Positions 10,133 through 20,663 of a stretch of 64,000 nucleotides of DNA are shown here, in pieces. Origin of the DNA: Cliona cf. orientalis (taxonomy: Eukaryota > Porifera > Demospongiae > Clionaida > Clionaidae); NCBI GenBank assembly GCA_963930775.1, contig OZ005694.1, positions 1,550,001-1,614,000 of the forward strand, written 5' to 3'. The first letter of the stretch is position 1. Each line of letters begins with the position of its first letter. Both the position numbers and the translations under genes were made by a program. The notes beneath the pieces were generated by a model, which saw only the letters and a list, made by a program, of their open reading frames with translations, did no database searches and had not been told where the DNA came from.

Positions 10133-12073
10133 TTAGTCATCCAAGACTTTACCAAATGGGATGGGTAGATGCTGGAGGACAGAGGATGACAAAGGCACTA
10201 GTGCTGTGAAGTGACTGTGTGCAAAAAACAGTGCTAGTGGCAAGTGTGGTAGTGTTGTAACATCACCTGACATGAGCAAGGCTCTACGTGCACTACTGCA
10301 CCACTGTAGGTGTTGTCTTGTACCTGAAGCAAATGCAAGAAATTTCTGAGCAAACACATGAACATCGTCAATATCTGCTAGCATAAGAGTCTTCATACAG
10401 TCCTCACTAGTGGTGTAGAAATACACATATGTGAATATTGGCCTGTCAAGGAGAAGTGATAATGGAAACAAGTGGAAGTCACTTCCCCAGGATCCAATAC
10501 GTAATGCATCAACGATGAGGGTGTTGGCTTTACGCACATGATTTCCGTAGGGGTCCGTAGGGAATGCATGTTGCAGGGCTTGAATCAGAACATCCCTGTA
10601 TTTGACAGCTGCATATGCAATCAATAATCTGAAAATCTTTGAAAGGCACTCACTACCACACACAACTCTAGAGAGGGCATGGTACATGCAATCCCCATCC
10701 CCTGTTGTCAACACAGGCTTGTATGTTTGTAACATTAGTGGGTGACATTGAATGCCAACAGACACAGCTGTGGGTAAAGCTGGAAGATTGGTAGCATAGA
10801 CTGGAGGTAGTGCATTAACAGCTTGTGCAATGACTTCAAAAGCCTCATGCATACCATTCAAAGAGTCAATAACCTCCTGTATGGAATTTAATGAAAGTGT
10901 AGTAGTGAGCACACTCAGTGGAGAGGCACCAAGTAACTGCTGCACTCTTTGCAGCAAATGAATACAGGCACTATTTATGTTACTATGAACAGATGGCTCA
11001 TCTGTACAAGGGGAATTACTGAAAGTGCTAAGCTTAAGCACTTTACTAGGGGGTTGTCCACTGCTATCACTATTGGCTCTCTTAGGTGGACGCCCTCTCC
11101 CATATTTTGGATGCTGAATACTATCAGTAGCCTGTGACTTTGAAGTATCAAAGTTAGATGTAGCACCTGACATGTTACACTGAGTACTATCAACAGGCTG
11201 AGATTTACGAGGGCGCCCCCTACCACGTTTAGGCTGTGTTTCAGTTGATGCAGTACATTTACGAGGACCTTGCTTAGTTGAGCTACACTGTGTATCTACA
11301 TTTGAAGGATCAAAATTAAATTGTATGGACCCTGGCTTAAGCTGTTCATCATTCACAGATGGCTCTGGAATGGGTTCATTACTCAACAAGTCGTGAGATC
11401 TATCTGGGTGCTCAACTACATCAGTTGGGGGAGTGGGACGAATCACATCAACATTATCACACCACTGCAATAGCTGTTGATAGAAGGGTTCAAGGTGGAT
11501 TGCAGAGGGATCAAACTCCCATAAAACTAGATCACTTAGATTTCTGACTCTGCTTAGAGCAACATAAGCTTGACCAGAAGCAAAAAATTTCTCTCCCAAG
11601 CATACAACCGCCTTTTGAACAGTACAGCCCTGAACTCGATGCACTGTCACACCATAGGCTAGCTGAACTGGAAATTGCTGACGTAGTATGCTGTAGGATG
11701 CCCCATGAATTTCAATGCGCTGTCTGAACCTAGGGACAGGATATTTGTGGGATGGGTTGGCAAGCTTGGCTACAACAATGCAACTAGGATGGAGGGAGGT
11801 GACAACAGCTAGTGTACCATTGACCCAACCTCCATCAATGTTGATATTACGCCTTAAAACAACACGGGCACCCACTTTGAGAACTAGTTTATCAGGAAGT
11901 CGCTCACGATACTTGAGAACTGTTTGTTTGTCAGCCTCTCTTAGTGGGTGGCCATGATGGTCAGTGTCTAAGGCTTCATACACACTCTCTCTTCCATCAA
12001 TTCTGTTGATGCAAAGGTCATTAACCTCATCACACTCCTTTCTAGTGCTACAGATCACTACAGTCCTATCCAA
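10133..12073 (-). pseudogene. Helitron protein, helicase C-terminal part and OTU protease
   Basis: 646 codons open. The first ~200 residues carry the C-terminal motifs of a Pif1/RecD-type helicase (GYTVHRVQGCT-like VTVHRVQGCTVQKAVV, VALSRVRNLSDL). Then comes a low-complexity linker with two AT-hooks (GRGRPRK at ~286, GRGRPPK at ~327), then an OTU-type cysteine protease domain with TGDGDCMYHAL at ~460 (Asp and Cys of the active site) and a late HSHFTAL at ~620 (His). OTU domains are known companions of Rep/helicase in animal Helitrons. The piece is joined to the upstream frame by a one-base shift near 12085-12095. The start shown is only the first usable codon after that shift, not a real start. 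Confidence 0.85.
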
Positions 12074-12468
12074 CTGTATGTTATGCGAGGCTGAACTATA
12101 CTTCTCAGAACATCAGTGACTTCTTGGTCACACACACCCATCCTGACTTTAGTCAAGACACTAGTAAGTACAGGATCCTGAGACCTTTTGATCTCTCTGA
12201 GGACTAAAACAGAAAATGTACGCCAAAGGTGGGTACCAAACAAATCACTTCTACCCACAGGAGGCAACTGGGCAGGGTCCCCAAGCATAATAACATGCCT
12301 ACCACCCCAGGGTAGCCTAGATGCACCATGTTTTGCAAACTTTCTACAGAGACCCTCCGCTGTACGGAAAAGGTAATAGTCCAGCATACTGAACTCATCA
12401 ATGACTATTACATCAGTCTCCTCAATTTGGTTACCTCCACAGTGCCATTCTCTAACATGCTTTGGCAC
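12058..12468 (-). pseudogene. Helitron protein, helicase motif II segment
   Basis: Short open segment holding the Walker B region VIVIDEFSMLD and the following ...LGDPAQLPPV (helicase motif III) of a Pif1-type helicase. It is separated from the Walker A segment upstream by two frame changes (near 12530 and near 12417-12423) and from the C-terminal part by another (near 12090). In a third frame, 12425-12525 reads GVAAHLIGGTTLHNFF, the expected intervening helicase sequence, so no sequence is missing. Only small indels separate the pieces. Confidence 0.85.
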
Positions 12469-12531
12469 TCAATATCCAATAAAAAAAAATTGTGGAGAGT
12501 TGTACCTCCAATGAGGTGGGCAGCAACACCA

Positions 12532-15500
12532 CTAGCTAGGAGCCACCTTTGTAACAACTAGGCCTTTGGACCTGGCCAACTCAATTAAACCCTTCAATAG
12601 ATAGGACTTGCCAGTTCCAGCTGGTCCCACTATGGCTGCACGGACCTGTTTGTTCTGGTTGAATTGACCCTCTACCCACTGGTAGACTCTTAATTGGGAC
12701 TCAGTAAATGTATTAACAAGGGTGCTCAAGTCAACACTAGAACTGGTAGGGAGTAGGTCACCAGTATCACTGTGAGGGTGATTCAACATTTGGTCCGTTA
12801 CAGTAGCCTCAGGCTCATCCTGCTCTCCAAGAACAGGAATATCACTCAAAAATATGTCTGCTTCTTGTTCAGATAAGAAGCCATGGTCAATATACAACTG
12901 TGCTAAGGACCTTAGCTGGTCTGTGTGAAACCCCCTTGAAATTGCCGACTGCAAGCAAGACAATGCATCAAGGTGGGCATCACACATTCCACTTTCGGCA
13001 CAGAGCTCTACCCAAGACTTGGGAGGATTCAGAACAACTTCATGGTCTTCCGTCATAGGCACACTGAGTAGATACTTCTGCTGATAGTACTTCTCAGTAT
13101 CATCTCCAACAGAACTGATGAACCGGTGTCTAGTAATGACCATTTTGGCCCGCCTAATCCAATAGTGACCCACTCTATCGGCTAAAACAGTACCAGGGGG
13201 GTATGTACTCAAAATAGACACCAATTGATCTCTGGGATTGGCTTCCATAAGCCAATGTTTTGAGTTGAAACCACTCTCAAGGTCAGGGTGGTAAAAGTTT
13301 ACTGCTTCAAAAATGTGATTTGCAGTAATAATGGATTCAAGGGGGCAATCATTACATTCCTCACTCTGTTCATTTATTCCAGACTCAGTATAAAATTGCA
13401 CAACAGCTTTAACTACTATGGGGGCTACATTATGTGCATTCAAGCACCTTTTCAATGCTAAAAGATCACAACCGCTCTGAATCTCGAACCTACACTCAGA
13501 AAGTAAATTAGCAAGGAGCACCTGAGCTGATTCCAAGGTTGACCTGGCATCCAAGTAACCACTGAAATCATCAGCACCCTTAGATTTGATAACACACTGG
13601 CTATTCGCCCGTGCAGCTTTGTTCTGCTCATCTTGGTTGGCAGAACGCCACCACTGATAAAACTCGGGATAAGTGAGTGAATCAAGCTGAGTAGGTCTCT
13701 TCAGGTAGATTTCTACCTTGGTCCGTAAGTAAATGTCCTCGCTATCATCAGAAAGTGAATCAAGCTCAAACTTTGGCTTCAGCATTCTATGGCAAGGATT
13801 CAATTCAGTCTGTAGAAATATCACTTGCCTAGACATCTGGTTCTGATGGAAGCCCATGAGCACATCAAGCACTTCCACTGATCCAACAACACGTGTTCTG
13901 AGGAATCTCTGGGGATCACTACACTTCTCTGGGAGATCTATCTTCAGACTAGGCTCAGGTTTTGAAATGTACTTGGCTAAGTACATCTCAAAGCCATGCT
14001 TGGACACAATCTGTACATTGTGAGCTGCACCCCAGAGGATTGCTATTTCCGGGTTGTAAGGGACTACATTTTTATCTTCATCATGTCGACGCACATACAG
14101 GTATCTTACTCCATCTTCATCAAGACAGATACTTTCATGGGGGACTTCAAATGGAAACCCAGACTTGCATTTAGATAATACCTTCCCATGACTACCCTTG
14201 AAACAACGGGATGGGTAACATGTTTTGTGCTGTAGCATTTTTTCAACAAGTTTCCTAAGGTAAGCTGCCCTCATATCACTGGTATCAGCTGCACGTGGCA
14301 TCTCTGCCATCACAGCATGTGGAGGAGCAGTCCCTGGCTCTACCCAGATCAACATGTGCCAGTGAACTGCACCTCTGCGCTGGTACTCTTTCTTGACAAT
14401 CGAGTCAGTTACTAATCCAAGTGGGCCACCTTCAGGTGATCTCAAAATGTTCATGAACCAGTCAAATCTCTTCTCTGCAGCTAGCACAGAAATTTGAGGT
14501 TTGAATCCAACTGGCTGCCTATCAGAGAGGTCTTTAGCCAGATCTTGCACCTCAAGCTCACTAGCACATGCACCCCACCCATCTCTTAAAGTGGCTTGCA
14601 CTTGGGGCCACCCATCATATGCCGTAAGGGTGAGAAAAAAGTTGGGCAAACACCTCTGCTCTACAAAGGCAACGAGATCAAGGCCAAATGATCTCCAAAA
14701 CTCCTTGCTACCAGGAATAATCCTTGGGATTTCAGTCCCATAAATTGAATATGGATCAGATGGGCCAGATACTCTTTCTGCAGTCAGTGGTTCGGATAGA
14801 CTTTGTACCTTCACAACTTTACGGGCCTCATGCATGCGGAGGCGGACTTTCAGCATGTAGTCATACTTAAAGAAAGGATACAAACGATCCTCTGCATAAA
14901 AGCCACGCACATCAAAAAGCCTCATCTTGACATGGGCATTAAATGGAACAGGACACTTGTGATACCATCCCCCATAGCCCCATGGGTGGAGGTGTGGAAA
15001 AGCCTTGCAGTCAAGAAACTCTTCCCCATACTTAGCCTTGCATAGGTTTACTATACTTTCTGCTAATTCAGGACGGGGATACTGACGACCAGCAAGATCG
15101 TCATGCATATCACCTCGTATGACAGGAAAATCATCAAAGTATTTTGCATCCAAGGGGAAAGCCATGGCAGCAGCCTCATCTTCCAAAAGCTTTTCGAGTG
15201 ATATGCTTTGGTCCTCTAAAAGCTTGGGATTGATAAAGCTGGGCTTACAGTATCGCATAAGTGTCTCATACTGAGAGAAAAATTTGGAATAAAGGTGGTT
15301 GTTTGCATGCATCCACCGTACTGCTCTTTTGATTCGTAGGGATGATGCAGGTGAGGGGCTCCTCTCCCAAATATCACTGTCTTTAACAGCTAGGAAACCA
15401 AACAGGCCATGATAATGCTTATCTAGTCTTGTGATAGCATTCACTTCACCTTGAAAATGGCGATACTGAGTCATGCTTGCCTCCCTGACAGTACTAGAAA

Positions 15501-15853
15501 ATAAGCCACAGATAGATATCTGTCCACGCTCATATTGGTTTGCTAGAGAATGTATCTCCGTGGGAAAGCTCATATCCCACTCATTGATAGGCTTCACATT
15601 TAAACTATGATCAAGGACACACCCAATATGCTGGTTTGATGGAATAGTATTGCACCTACAATAGGGACAGGAGTACCATCGCTCTTTAGTTGATGTACCC
15701 CTCTCAGTGTACACAAATCCTACTGTACAGCTAGGTACAGCTCGCAAGTAAGCACTTGCAGGCGCCTCATCTTCGCTCATGCCACTGGGCTTGTCCACAA
15801 GAAAGGTGTGACCACCATCAACTCTACTCCACAATAGATGGCCACACCCGTAA
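12532..15853 (-). pseudogene. Helitron protein, Rep (HUH endonuclease) and helicase N-terminus
   Basis: About 1105 codons open on the minus strand. An N-terminal Cys/His region (CPYCRC) is followed by a long Helitron-like N-terminal domain, the HUH motif in RRGAVHWHMLIW (~residue 497), the downstream tyrosine motif YLAKYISKPEP (~630), and at the end GPAGTGKSYLLKG (~1085), the Walker A of the helicase. Rep nicks and joins single strands during rolling-circle transposition; the helicase unwinds. The frame ends at a premature TAG at ~12532 caused by a one-base shift. Its true start is upstream of the MITE at 15854-16078, in the next segment. Confidence 0.9.
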
Positions 15854-16078
15854 GGCCCCTCCAAATCAATTAGTAGTTTCTCATCCCCTCTGAGCTCAAA
15901 ATTGATGCGGGCGGGCGGTGGTAATGGTCGTCAATATGTGTAATTTTTGATGGAAATGGTCGTCAAAATCGCTTGCAAAAAAGGAGGCGGTATACTTTTG
16001 CATTGTGCTCCTAATCACAAAATGCATGCGGGCGGAAATTAAGGGGGATGAGAAACTACTAATTGATTTGGAAGGGCC
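15854..16078. mobile_element. 225-bp Harbinger-like MITE inside the Helitron gene
   Basis: Perfectly delimited. The termini are ~35-bp inverted repeats starting GGCCCYTCCAAATC, flanked by TAA on both sides (15851-15853 and 16079-16081). A TWA 3-bp duplication and GGCC-type ends are hallmarks of PIF/Harbinger elements. Removing the element and one TAA joins the two Helitron coding segments in one frame (AVC then YGCGHLLW), which proves insertion into a formerly open frame. No transposase is encoded, so it is non-autonomous. Confidence 0.92.
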
Positions 16079-16365
16079 TAACACACAGCTAAACCCAGTG
16101 GCTTCTGATCAAAGGTACGCTGCTGTGAAATTCTACGTGCGCAGGCATCTAGCAGCTCATCATCAATGTTCACCAATTCATTAGAGTGACACCAATCAGT
16201 TGGAAGCTCTATGGCCTCTGGGCATTGCCTACCATAGCCAGCTTGTCGGGTAGTCCCACGAGGACGACCTCGCTTCCTAAAGCTCTCCCCACAACTAATA
16301 CAGGCCATAGCACGAACGTTGTTCACTGCGCCACATACGCTACATAGCTTAGCACGGACAGGCAT
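16079..16365 (-). pseudogene. Helitron protein, N-terminal zinc-ribbon/AT-hook segment
   Basis: 95 codons from an ATG at 16365. It has a CxxC...CxxC zinc-ribbon-like motif (CSVCGAVNN ... CISC) and an AT-hook (KRGRPRG), then reads into the MITE at AVC. It is the original start of the Rep-helicase-OTU protein. The zinc and AT-hook motifs suggest DNA contact. The ATG is the first in the open frame. Confidence 0.8.
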
Positions 16366-16668
16366 TTGGCAAGTTTGTCAACAAAATTTAACTGTGCCTA
16401 CCAAACGCTAAAAATTGTAAATGATTGCTATACTTTATACTTACTTAGAACACTTGGTGAAAACGATGAAAAGTTCGATTGCACCCTCCTGACCACGATT
16501 CTTTTCAGACACGGATAGACAAGAAGACACGAGGAACTGAGCTCCAACGCCCTACGCACGCACGTATATACAGACGCGTTCTAAATAACGCACACCGGGA
16601 CTCATTAATGCCCTGCGCATGCGCTGATATGCGAGCACGTTCTAAATAACGCACACCGGGACTCATAA
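16366..16668 (-). promoter_or_regulatory. Helitron 5' region with duplicated 29-bp end-like repeat
   Basis: About 300 bp upstream of the Helitron start on the minus strand. A 29-bp sequence (cgttctaaataacgcacacc and the next nine bases) occurs twice, at 16577-16605 and 16638-16666, 61 bp apart. On the minus strand both copies begin TCCCGGTGTGCG, compatible with the TC start of Helitrons, so these may be tandem 5' termini. No TATA box was assigned. Confidence 0.5.
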
Positions 16669-16872
16669 CATTGCAAATGTGTGGCTTCCCTACACAAACA
16701 TATGGGGAAACTTGAAAGTGCTGTAACTTTCACTCTAGGGTGTGAATCAAAATTCCCCAAGGTCAAATCTCTAGTTACGACCCATTCTGCATGCCCATGT
16801 AAAAATGATCTCCTCAAGTGCTCCCAAACCCCCCGTGAATTAATTTATTTTGTTTTTTTCTACTTAGTGTGT
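16669..16872. repeat. ~400-bp repeat, partial copy C
   Basis: Only the right half is present, starting at cattgcaaatg directly after the Helitron 5' repeat and ending ttctacttagtg. Truncation exactly where the Helitron begins suggests that the Helitron inserted into or captured part of this repeat. Confidence 0.7.
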
Positions 16873-16896
16873 AACTACTTAGTGTTTAATTTTTTT

Positions 16897-17288
16897 CAAG
16901 GCGACCTGAACACTAAGCAGAAAAAAAATTGTCTAAAAACCACCATATAATCGAGCTGGGTGCATAGTGGAACCATACAATGCAAGCAGGCAGCCTAAAT
17001 TTTGTCCAAAGTTGGTAAAGGTCGTCACGTTTATGTGCGCGCGTGGCCCCGCCCCTCACGTAGCGCGTGGGCGGAAACATTGCAAACGCATGGCTTCCCT
17101 GTACAAACATATGGGGAAACTTCAAAGGGCTGTAACTTTAATTCTAAGGTGTGAATCAAAATTCCTAAAGGTCAAATCTCTGCATTCGATCCATTCTGCG
17201 CGCCGGTGCAAAAATTATGTCCCCAAGTGCTCCCAGTTCCCCCCTGAATTAATTATTTAAAATATTATTTTTTTTTCTACTTAGTGTT
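16897..17288. repeat. ~400-bp repeat, copy D
   Basis: Full-length copy: caaggcgacctgaacactaag at the left, ctacttagtgtt at the right. It is followed directly by copy E, and the junction (tacttagtgtttaacaagg then agaccagaacactaag) is a near-palindrome. Confidence 0.85.
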
Positions 17289-17290
17289 TA

Positions 17291-17692
17291 ACAAGGAGAC
17301 CAGAACACTAAGCAGAAAAAAAATTGTCCAGAAACCACCACATAGTTGAGATGGATGCTTAGTAGAGCCATACAATGCAAGCAGGCAGCCTTTACTCCAA
17401 TTTTGACCAAATCTGGTAAAGGTCGTCACATTTATGTGCGCGCGTGGCCCCGCCCCTCACGTAGCGCGTGGGCGGAAAACATTGCAAACACATGGCTTCC
17501 CTGTACAAACATATGGGGAAACTTCAAAGGGCCGTAACTTTAATTCTAAGGCGTGAATCAAAAATCTGTCCGGTCAAATCTCTAGTTTCGACCCATTCTG
17601 CGTGCCCATGTAAAAATTGTCCCCCCAAGTACTCCCAAACCCCCCATGAATTAGATTATTTATTTAAATTTGCTTTTTTTTCTACTTAGTGT
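17291..17692. repeat. ~400-bp repeat, copy E
   Basis: Head-to-tail neighbour of copy D, starting acaaggagacc and ending ctacttagtgt. It is slightly more diverged in the right half (cggtcaaatctctagtttcg) and there resembles copy C more than A, D or F. Confidence 0.85.
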
Positions 17693-17797
17693 ATAACTAT
17701 AACAATTTTGCATCTATACGCATGGATACACACAATAGCACCTATGCTAATACGAGGCATGTACCCTTAATACTATTAAAGTGATAATAAGTTACAA

Positions 17798-18626
17798 TCA
17801 TGACTTCAGTTTAGCTCTGGTGCGTGCTGCAATTGGTGTCCAACTTCTGGTGTTCCTTGTTGACACTAGGAGTCCAGGTTTGCCATCAACGATAGAGTAG
17901 TTTACTTCTGCATGATCAGGGATTGTTAGACTGGTACTGGAACTTTCACTGTCAGAGGCACTCTCAGAATCACTAGAGGATGGCAACGTAGCTTTGACAT
18001 GCGGTGGTGCTCTACGGCGCACTAGATGTAGTGGGACAGCTCTTTTAACTCGTTTGCTTCTCACTGGGGTCCAACTGTTATCACCATCTTCAAGACAGTA
18101 GCTGACACCATGCACTCCATCCTTCTTGTCATACTTAACATTTGAGCAGAGCTTGAGATCAACAGGCTTAACTTCATCATGTTTAGGAGTTGTGCAGTCC
18201 TGGCTGTTGCTTCCGCTATCACTATCATCAGCCTGTTTATCTTGTGACCCAGGCTGAGGAACAGCAACAGAACTCAATTCAGGGCTGTCTTGGTGGGCAT
18301 TAAAAGGAGATTCCGCATGGTTTGTCACAGTTGCAACACTAATTTTGTCATCTGGTTGATCATGAACACCTACTGGTACCTTTCTGGCCTTGTTCTTCCT
18401 CTTTCTCCTCTTTTTCTTCCTTTTCTCAGCACCATGCTGTAATGAGTTGGTCCTAGGCCAGAAGAAGCTCACAGAAAAACCTGAGTCAGTAGATTTGGCA
18501 GTCCATAAGGCTTCAGATAGTTTCAGACCATTTTGCTGTAGCTGCAGACTCAGTGAGATAGGAAAACCAACAGCACTAAGGCCAGCAAAACTGCCTTCCA
18601 AAACTATTACTCTGATGCTCTTGGCA

Positions 18627-18631
<5 letters not shown>
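17798..18631 (-). CDS. Unrecognised 277-aa basic protein between repeat copies
   Basis: An intact ORF from an ATG at 18631 that abuts a 27-base T run (an A run upstream on the coding strand). I do not recognise it. Visible features: a very basic stretch KRKKKRRKRKNKARK at ~70-85, Ser/Asp-rich low-complexity segments, and two similar blocks ~80 residues apart, each with a DG...SWTP(V/I) core (SWTPVRSKRVKR and SWTPIAARTRAK). No signal peptide or membrane segment. The position between two copies of a transposable repeat suggests a mobile-element protein or captured gene fragment, perhaps nucleic-acid binding. Length and lack of stops make chance unlikely. Confidence 0.55.
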
Positions 18632-18657
<26 letters not shown>

Positions 18658-19057
18658 CAAGGCGACCAGAACACTAAGCAGAAAAAAAATTGTCCAAAAA
18701 CCATCATATAATCAAGCTGGATGCATAGTGGAATCATACAATGCGAGCAGGCAGCCTAAATTTCAATTTTGTGAAAAGTTGGTAAAGGTCGTCACGTTTT
18801 GTGCGCGCGTGGCCCCGCCCCTCACGTAGCGCGTGGGCGGAAACATTGCAAACGCATGGCTTCCCTGTACAAACATATGGGGAAACTTCAAAGGGCCGTA
18901 ACTTTGATTCTAAGACGTGAATCAAAATTTCTGAAGGTCAAATCTCTGCATTTGATCCATTCTGCGCGCCGGTACAAAAATTATGTCCCCAAGTGCTCCC
19001 AATTCCCCCCTGAATTAATTAATTAAAGTTTTTTTTTTTTTTTTTCTACTTAGTGTT
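18658..19057. repeat. ~400-bp repeat, copy F (right edge of 12.5-kb insertion)
   Basis: Starts caaggcgaccagaacactaag and ends ctacttagtgtt before A and T runs and the resumed copy 2 gene. By eye it is very close to copy A at the opposite edge, in the same orientation. Confidence 0.85.
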
Positions 19058-19080
19058 AAAAAAAAATTTGTTTTTTTTTT

Positions 19081-19487
19081 GTTGACCGAAATACAAACCT
19101 GACTTTCAGCCACAATTCTGCATCAAATGGAGGAGCAATAGCTTTTCAAGTTTTATGGAACCATGGTTATTAGCACTAAAAAATCAGTAAAATTCATAGC
19201 AAATTCAGCACAAGTGAAAGGTGGTGCAATTTTTATACAAGAAGGTGTCAAACCCACTATCATTGTTGGTAATTATGCTAAATTACTCCTTTTTAACAAC
19301 TCAGCATTTCAAGGAGGTGCTCTCTATAGTAGCATGCCATCATTACTCATGGCCACAGTGGGATATCAATCAAGCATTCAGTTTATAAACAATTGCAACA
19401 CAGCATTTGATGTTGGTGGAGCAGTGTATTCTCAGTCATCATAACCATGTATATTCATGATTACAGACTACTCTGCTCAAGTATCTA
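19081..19487 (+). pseudogene. Copy 2, beta-helix rungs after the insertion
   Basis: Resumes with FSHNSASNGGA-type sequence, is frameshifted at ~19150, then reads as one frame from 19163 to 19441 (STKKSVKFIANSAQVKGGAI ... FDVGGAVYSQSS) with a TAA after SSQ-like sequence. Family homology ends after tactctgctcaagtatct at ~19487. The Cys-rich linker and the whole membrane region are absent, replaced by the foldback insertion. Confidence 0.85.
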
Positions 19488-20497
19488 TTAGCTACTTAAT
19501 TACACAGTGAGAGTTGAATGAACAAGCCATATATATTGGCATTGATGAATAGGCTAAGAGCAATAAAAAAGAACAGAAACAAGTATAAAAACAATTGAAG
19601 GATGAAGTAGGTCAAAAAGTACACAAAGTTTAACAAGATTTGTATGGCATAAGCATCTGCTATACATCCCTGTATACGCTTGCTTTTTGAGGGGTGCAAG
19701 AATAATGCAACTGAATCAAAACTGACTATCCCGAACGATCGTAACAACCAGGGAACCGTGGCAATTAACCTGCATGCCAATGTCTCCCACATGCCACACT
19801 CAACAAATATATCAACATTAATAGGTGCTTATAATTGAGAAAAGCAAGCGAATTGAAGGGATGTATAGCAGATGCTTATGCCTTACAAATCTTGTTTTGT
19901 GTACTTTTTGATCCTGCCATCCCTACTTCATCCTTCAATTTCATTGTTTTATTCCTGTTGTCTCTTTTTTTTGTCAATGATAATTGCATACTGTCCAATT
20001 GGTACGTGTATACTCTCACGCGCATGCGCAGGACTGAATGACGTCATGTAATAATAATATTTAATGTGCGCGCGCATGTATGCGCATGCGCATTGACTGC
20101 AGCTACTTTAGTGCACGTGTAACATAACGTTGCTGTGGCAGAATATCAAGACTGATAATAATAATAGTAATAAATATTGCTGTACATAATGCACAAGAGT
20201 AATAGTTTAGTGATACAATAAATATAATATTATAAGATGTATGATGATGTTCGGCCAAGTTAATGGTAACCTTGCAGTTTTTGATCTGATAATAATATAT
20301 GTAATATTGATATAATAATATAGGTTGGTGGCATACTTTACTATTAAGTCCTTTACAAGGTCTCCTGTTTTCTTCTCCCCCCGCTTCGTCCTCTTCCCCC
20401 TCGTCCTCTCCTCCCACTTCGTCCTCCCCTCCCACCTTCACGTAACCTTTAGACCTGCGCTACCATGCACTGGCCCATGTATGATAATATGAGTCAC
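19488..20497. mobile_element. Insertion with long inverted repeat replacing the 3' half of copy 2
   Basis: Two ~125-145-bp arms (about 19563-19690 and 19838-19985) are inverted copies sharing ggatgtatagcagatgctta and caaatcttg. A ~150-bp spacer separates them. The rest (19986-20497) contains a purine/pyrimidine alternating gcgcgcgcatg tract and a pyrimidine-rich run (20370-20440). No coding sequence is supported. Exact ends were not found. Confidence 0.6.
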
Positions 20498-20608
20498 TGA
20501 GTTCTATTGCGCTAGTCAGATTGAGTCTCGCTGCTGCATGTCTGTGTGTGCACCTTCGCAGGATCTCTCACTTTTCTTGGTAAGCACTTACCTCTTGGCT
20601 GTTGTCCG
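20498..20608 (+). promoter_or_regulatory. 5' flank, promoter class B (orphan)
   Basis: About 110 bp (gagttctattgcgctagtca ... cttacctcttggctgttgtc) match the DNA immediately upstream of copy 3 (23669-23779). Here it is followed not by a start codon but directly by the last codons of a family member. Confidence 0.75.
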
Positions 20609-20663
20609 TTCAATGATACTCCTTGGCCCATTACACAACCAGCTTCTGCTAAACACACAAAAT
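20609..20663 (+). pseudogene. Last 17 codons of a family member fused to an orphan promoter
   Basis: Encodes NDTPWPITQPASAKHTK and a stop, matching the C-terminus NDTPRPITMPASAKYTK of intact copies, followed by a related 3' UTR with an AATAAA at ~20682. All coding sequence between promoter class B and this tail has been deleted. It could be the end of copy 2 or of a separate lost copy. Confidence 0.85.

Larger units (their letters stand above)
6527..19080. mobile_element. 12.5-kb composite insertion splitting copy 2
   Basis: The gene reads attgtt up to 6526 and resumes gttgacc at ~19080. Uninterrupted paralogs read attgttgac at this place, so the whole block is an insertion with a short duplicated GTT or TTGTT (obscured by flanking poly-T). 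Copies of the same ~400-bp repeat, in the same orientation, lie at both ends (6546-6937 and 18658-19057). Inside are a Helitron, further copies of the repeat, a MITE, a tRNA-like sequence and a 277-aa ORF. Whether it arrived as one unit or by successive insertions cannot be told from one window. Confidence 0.75.
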
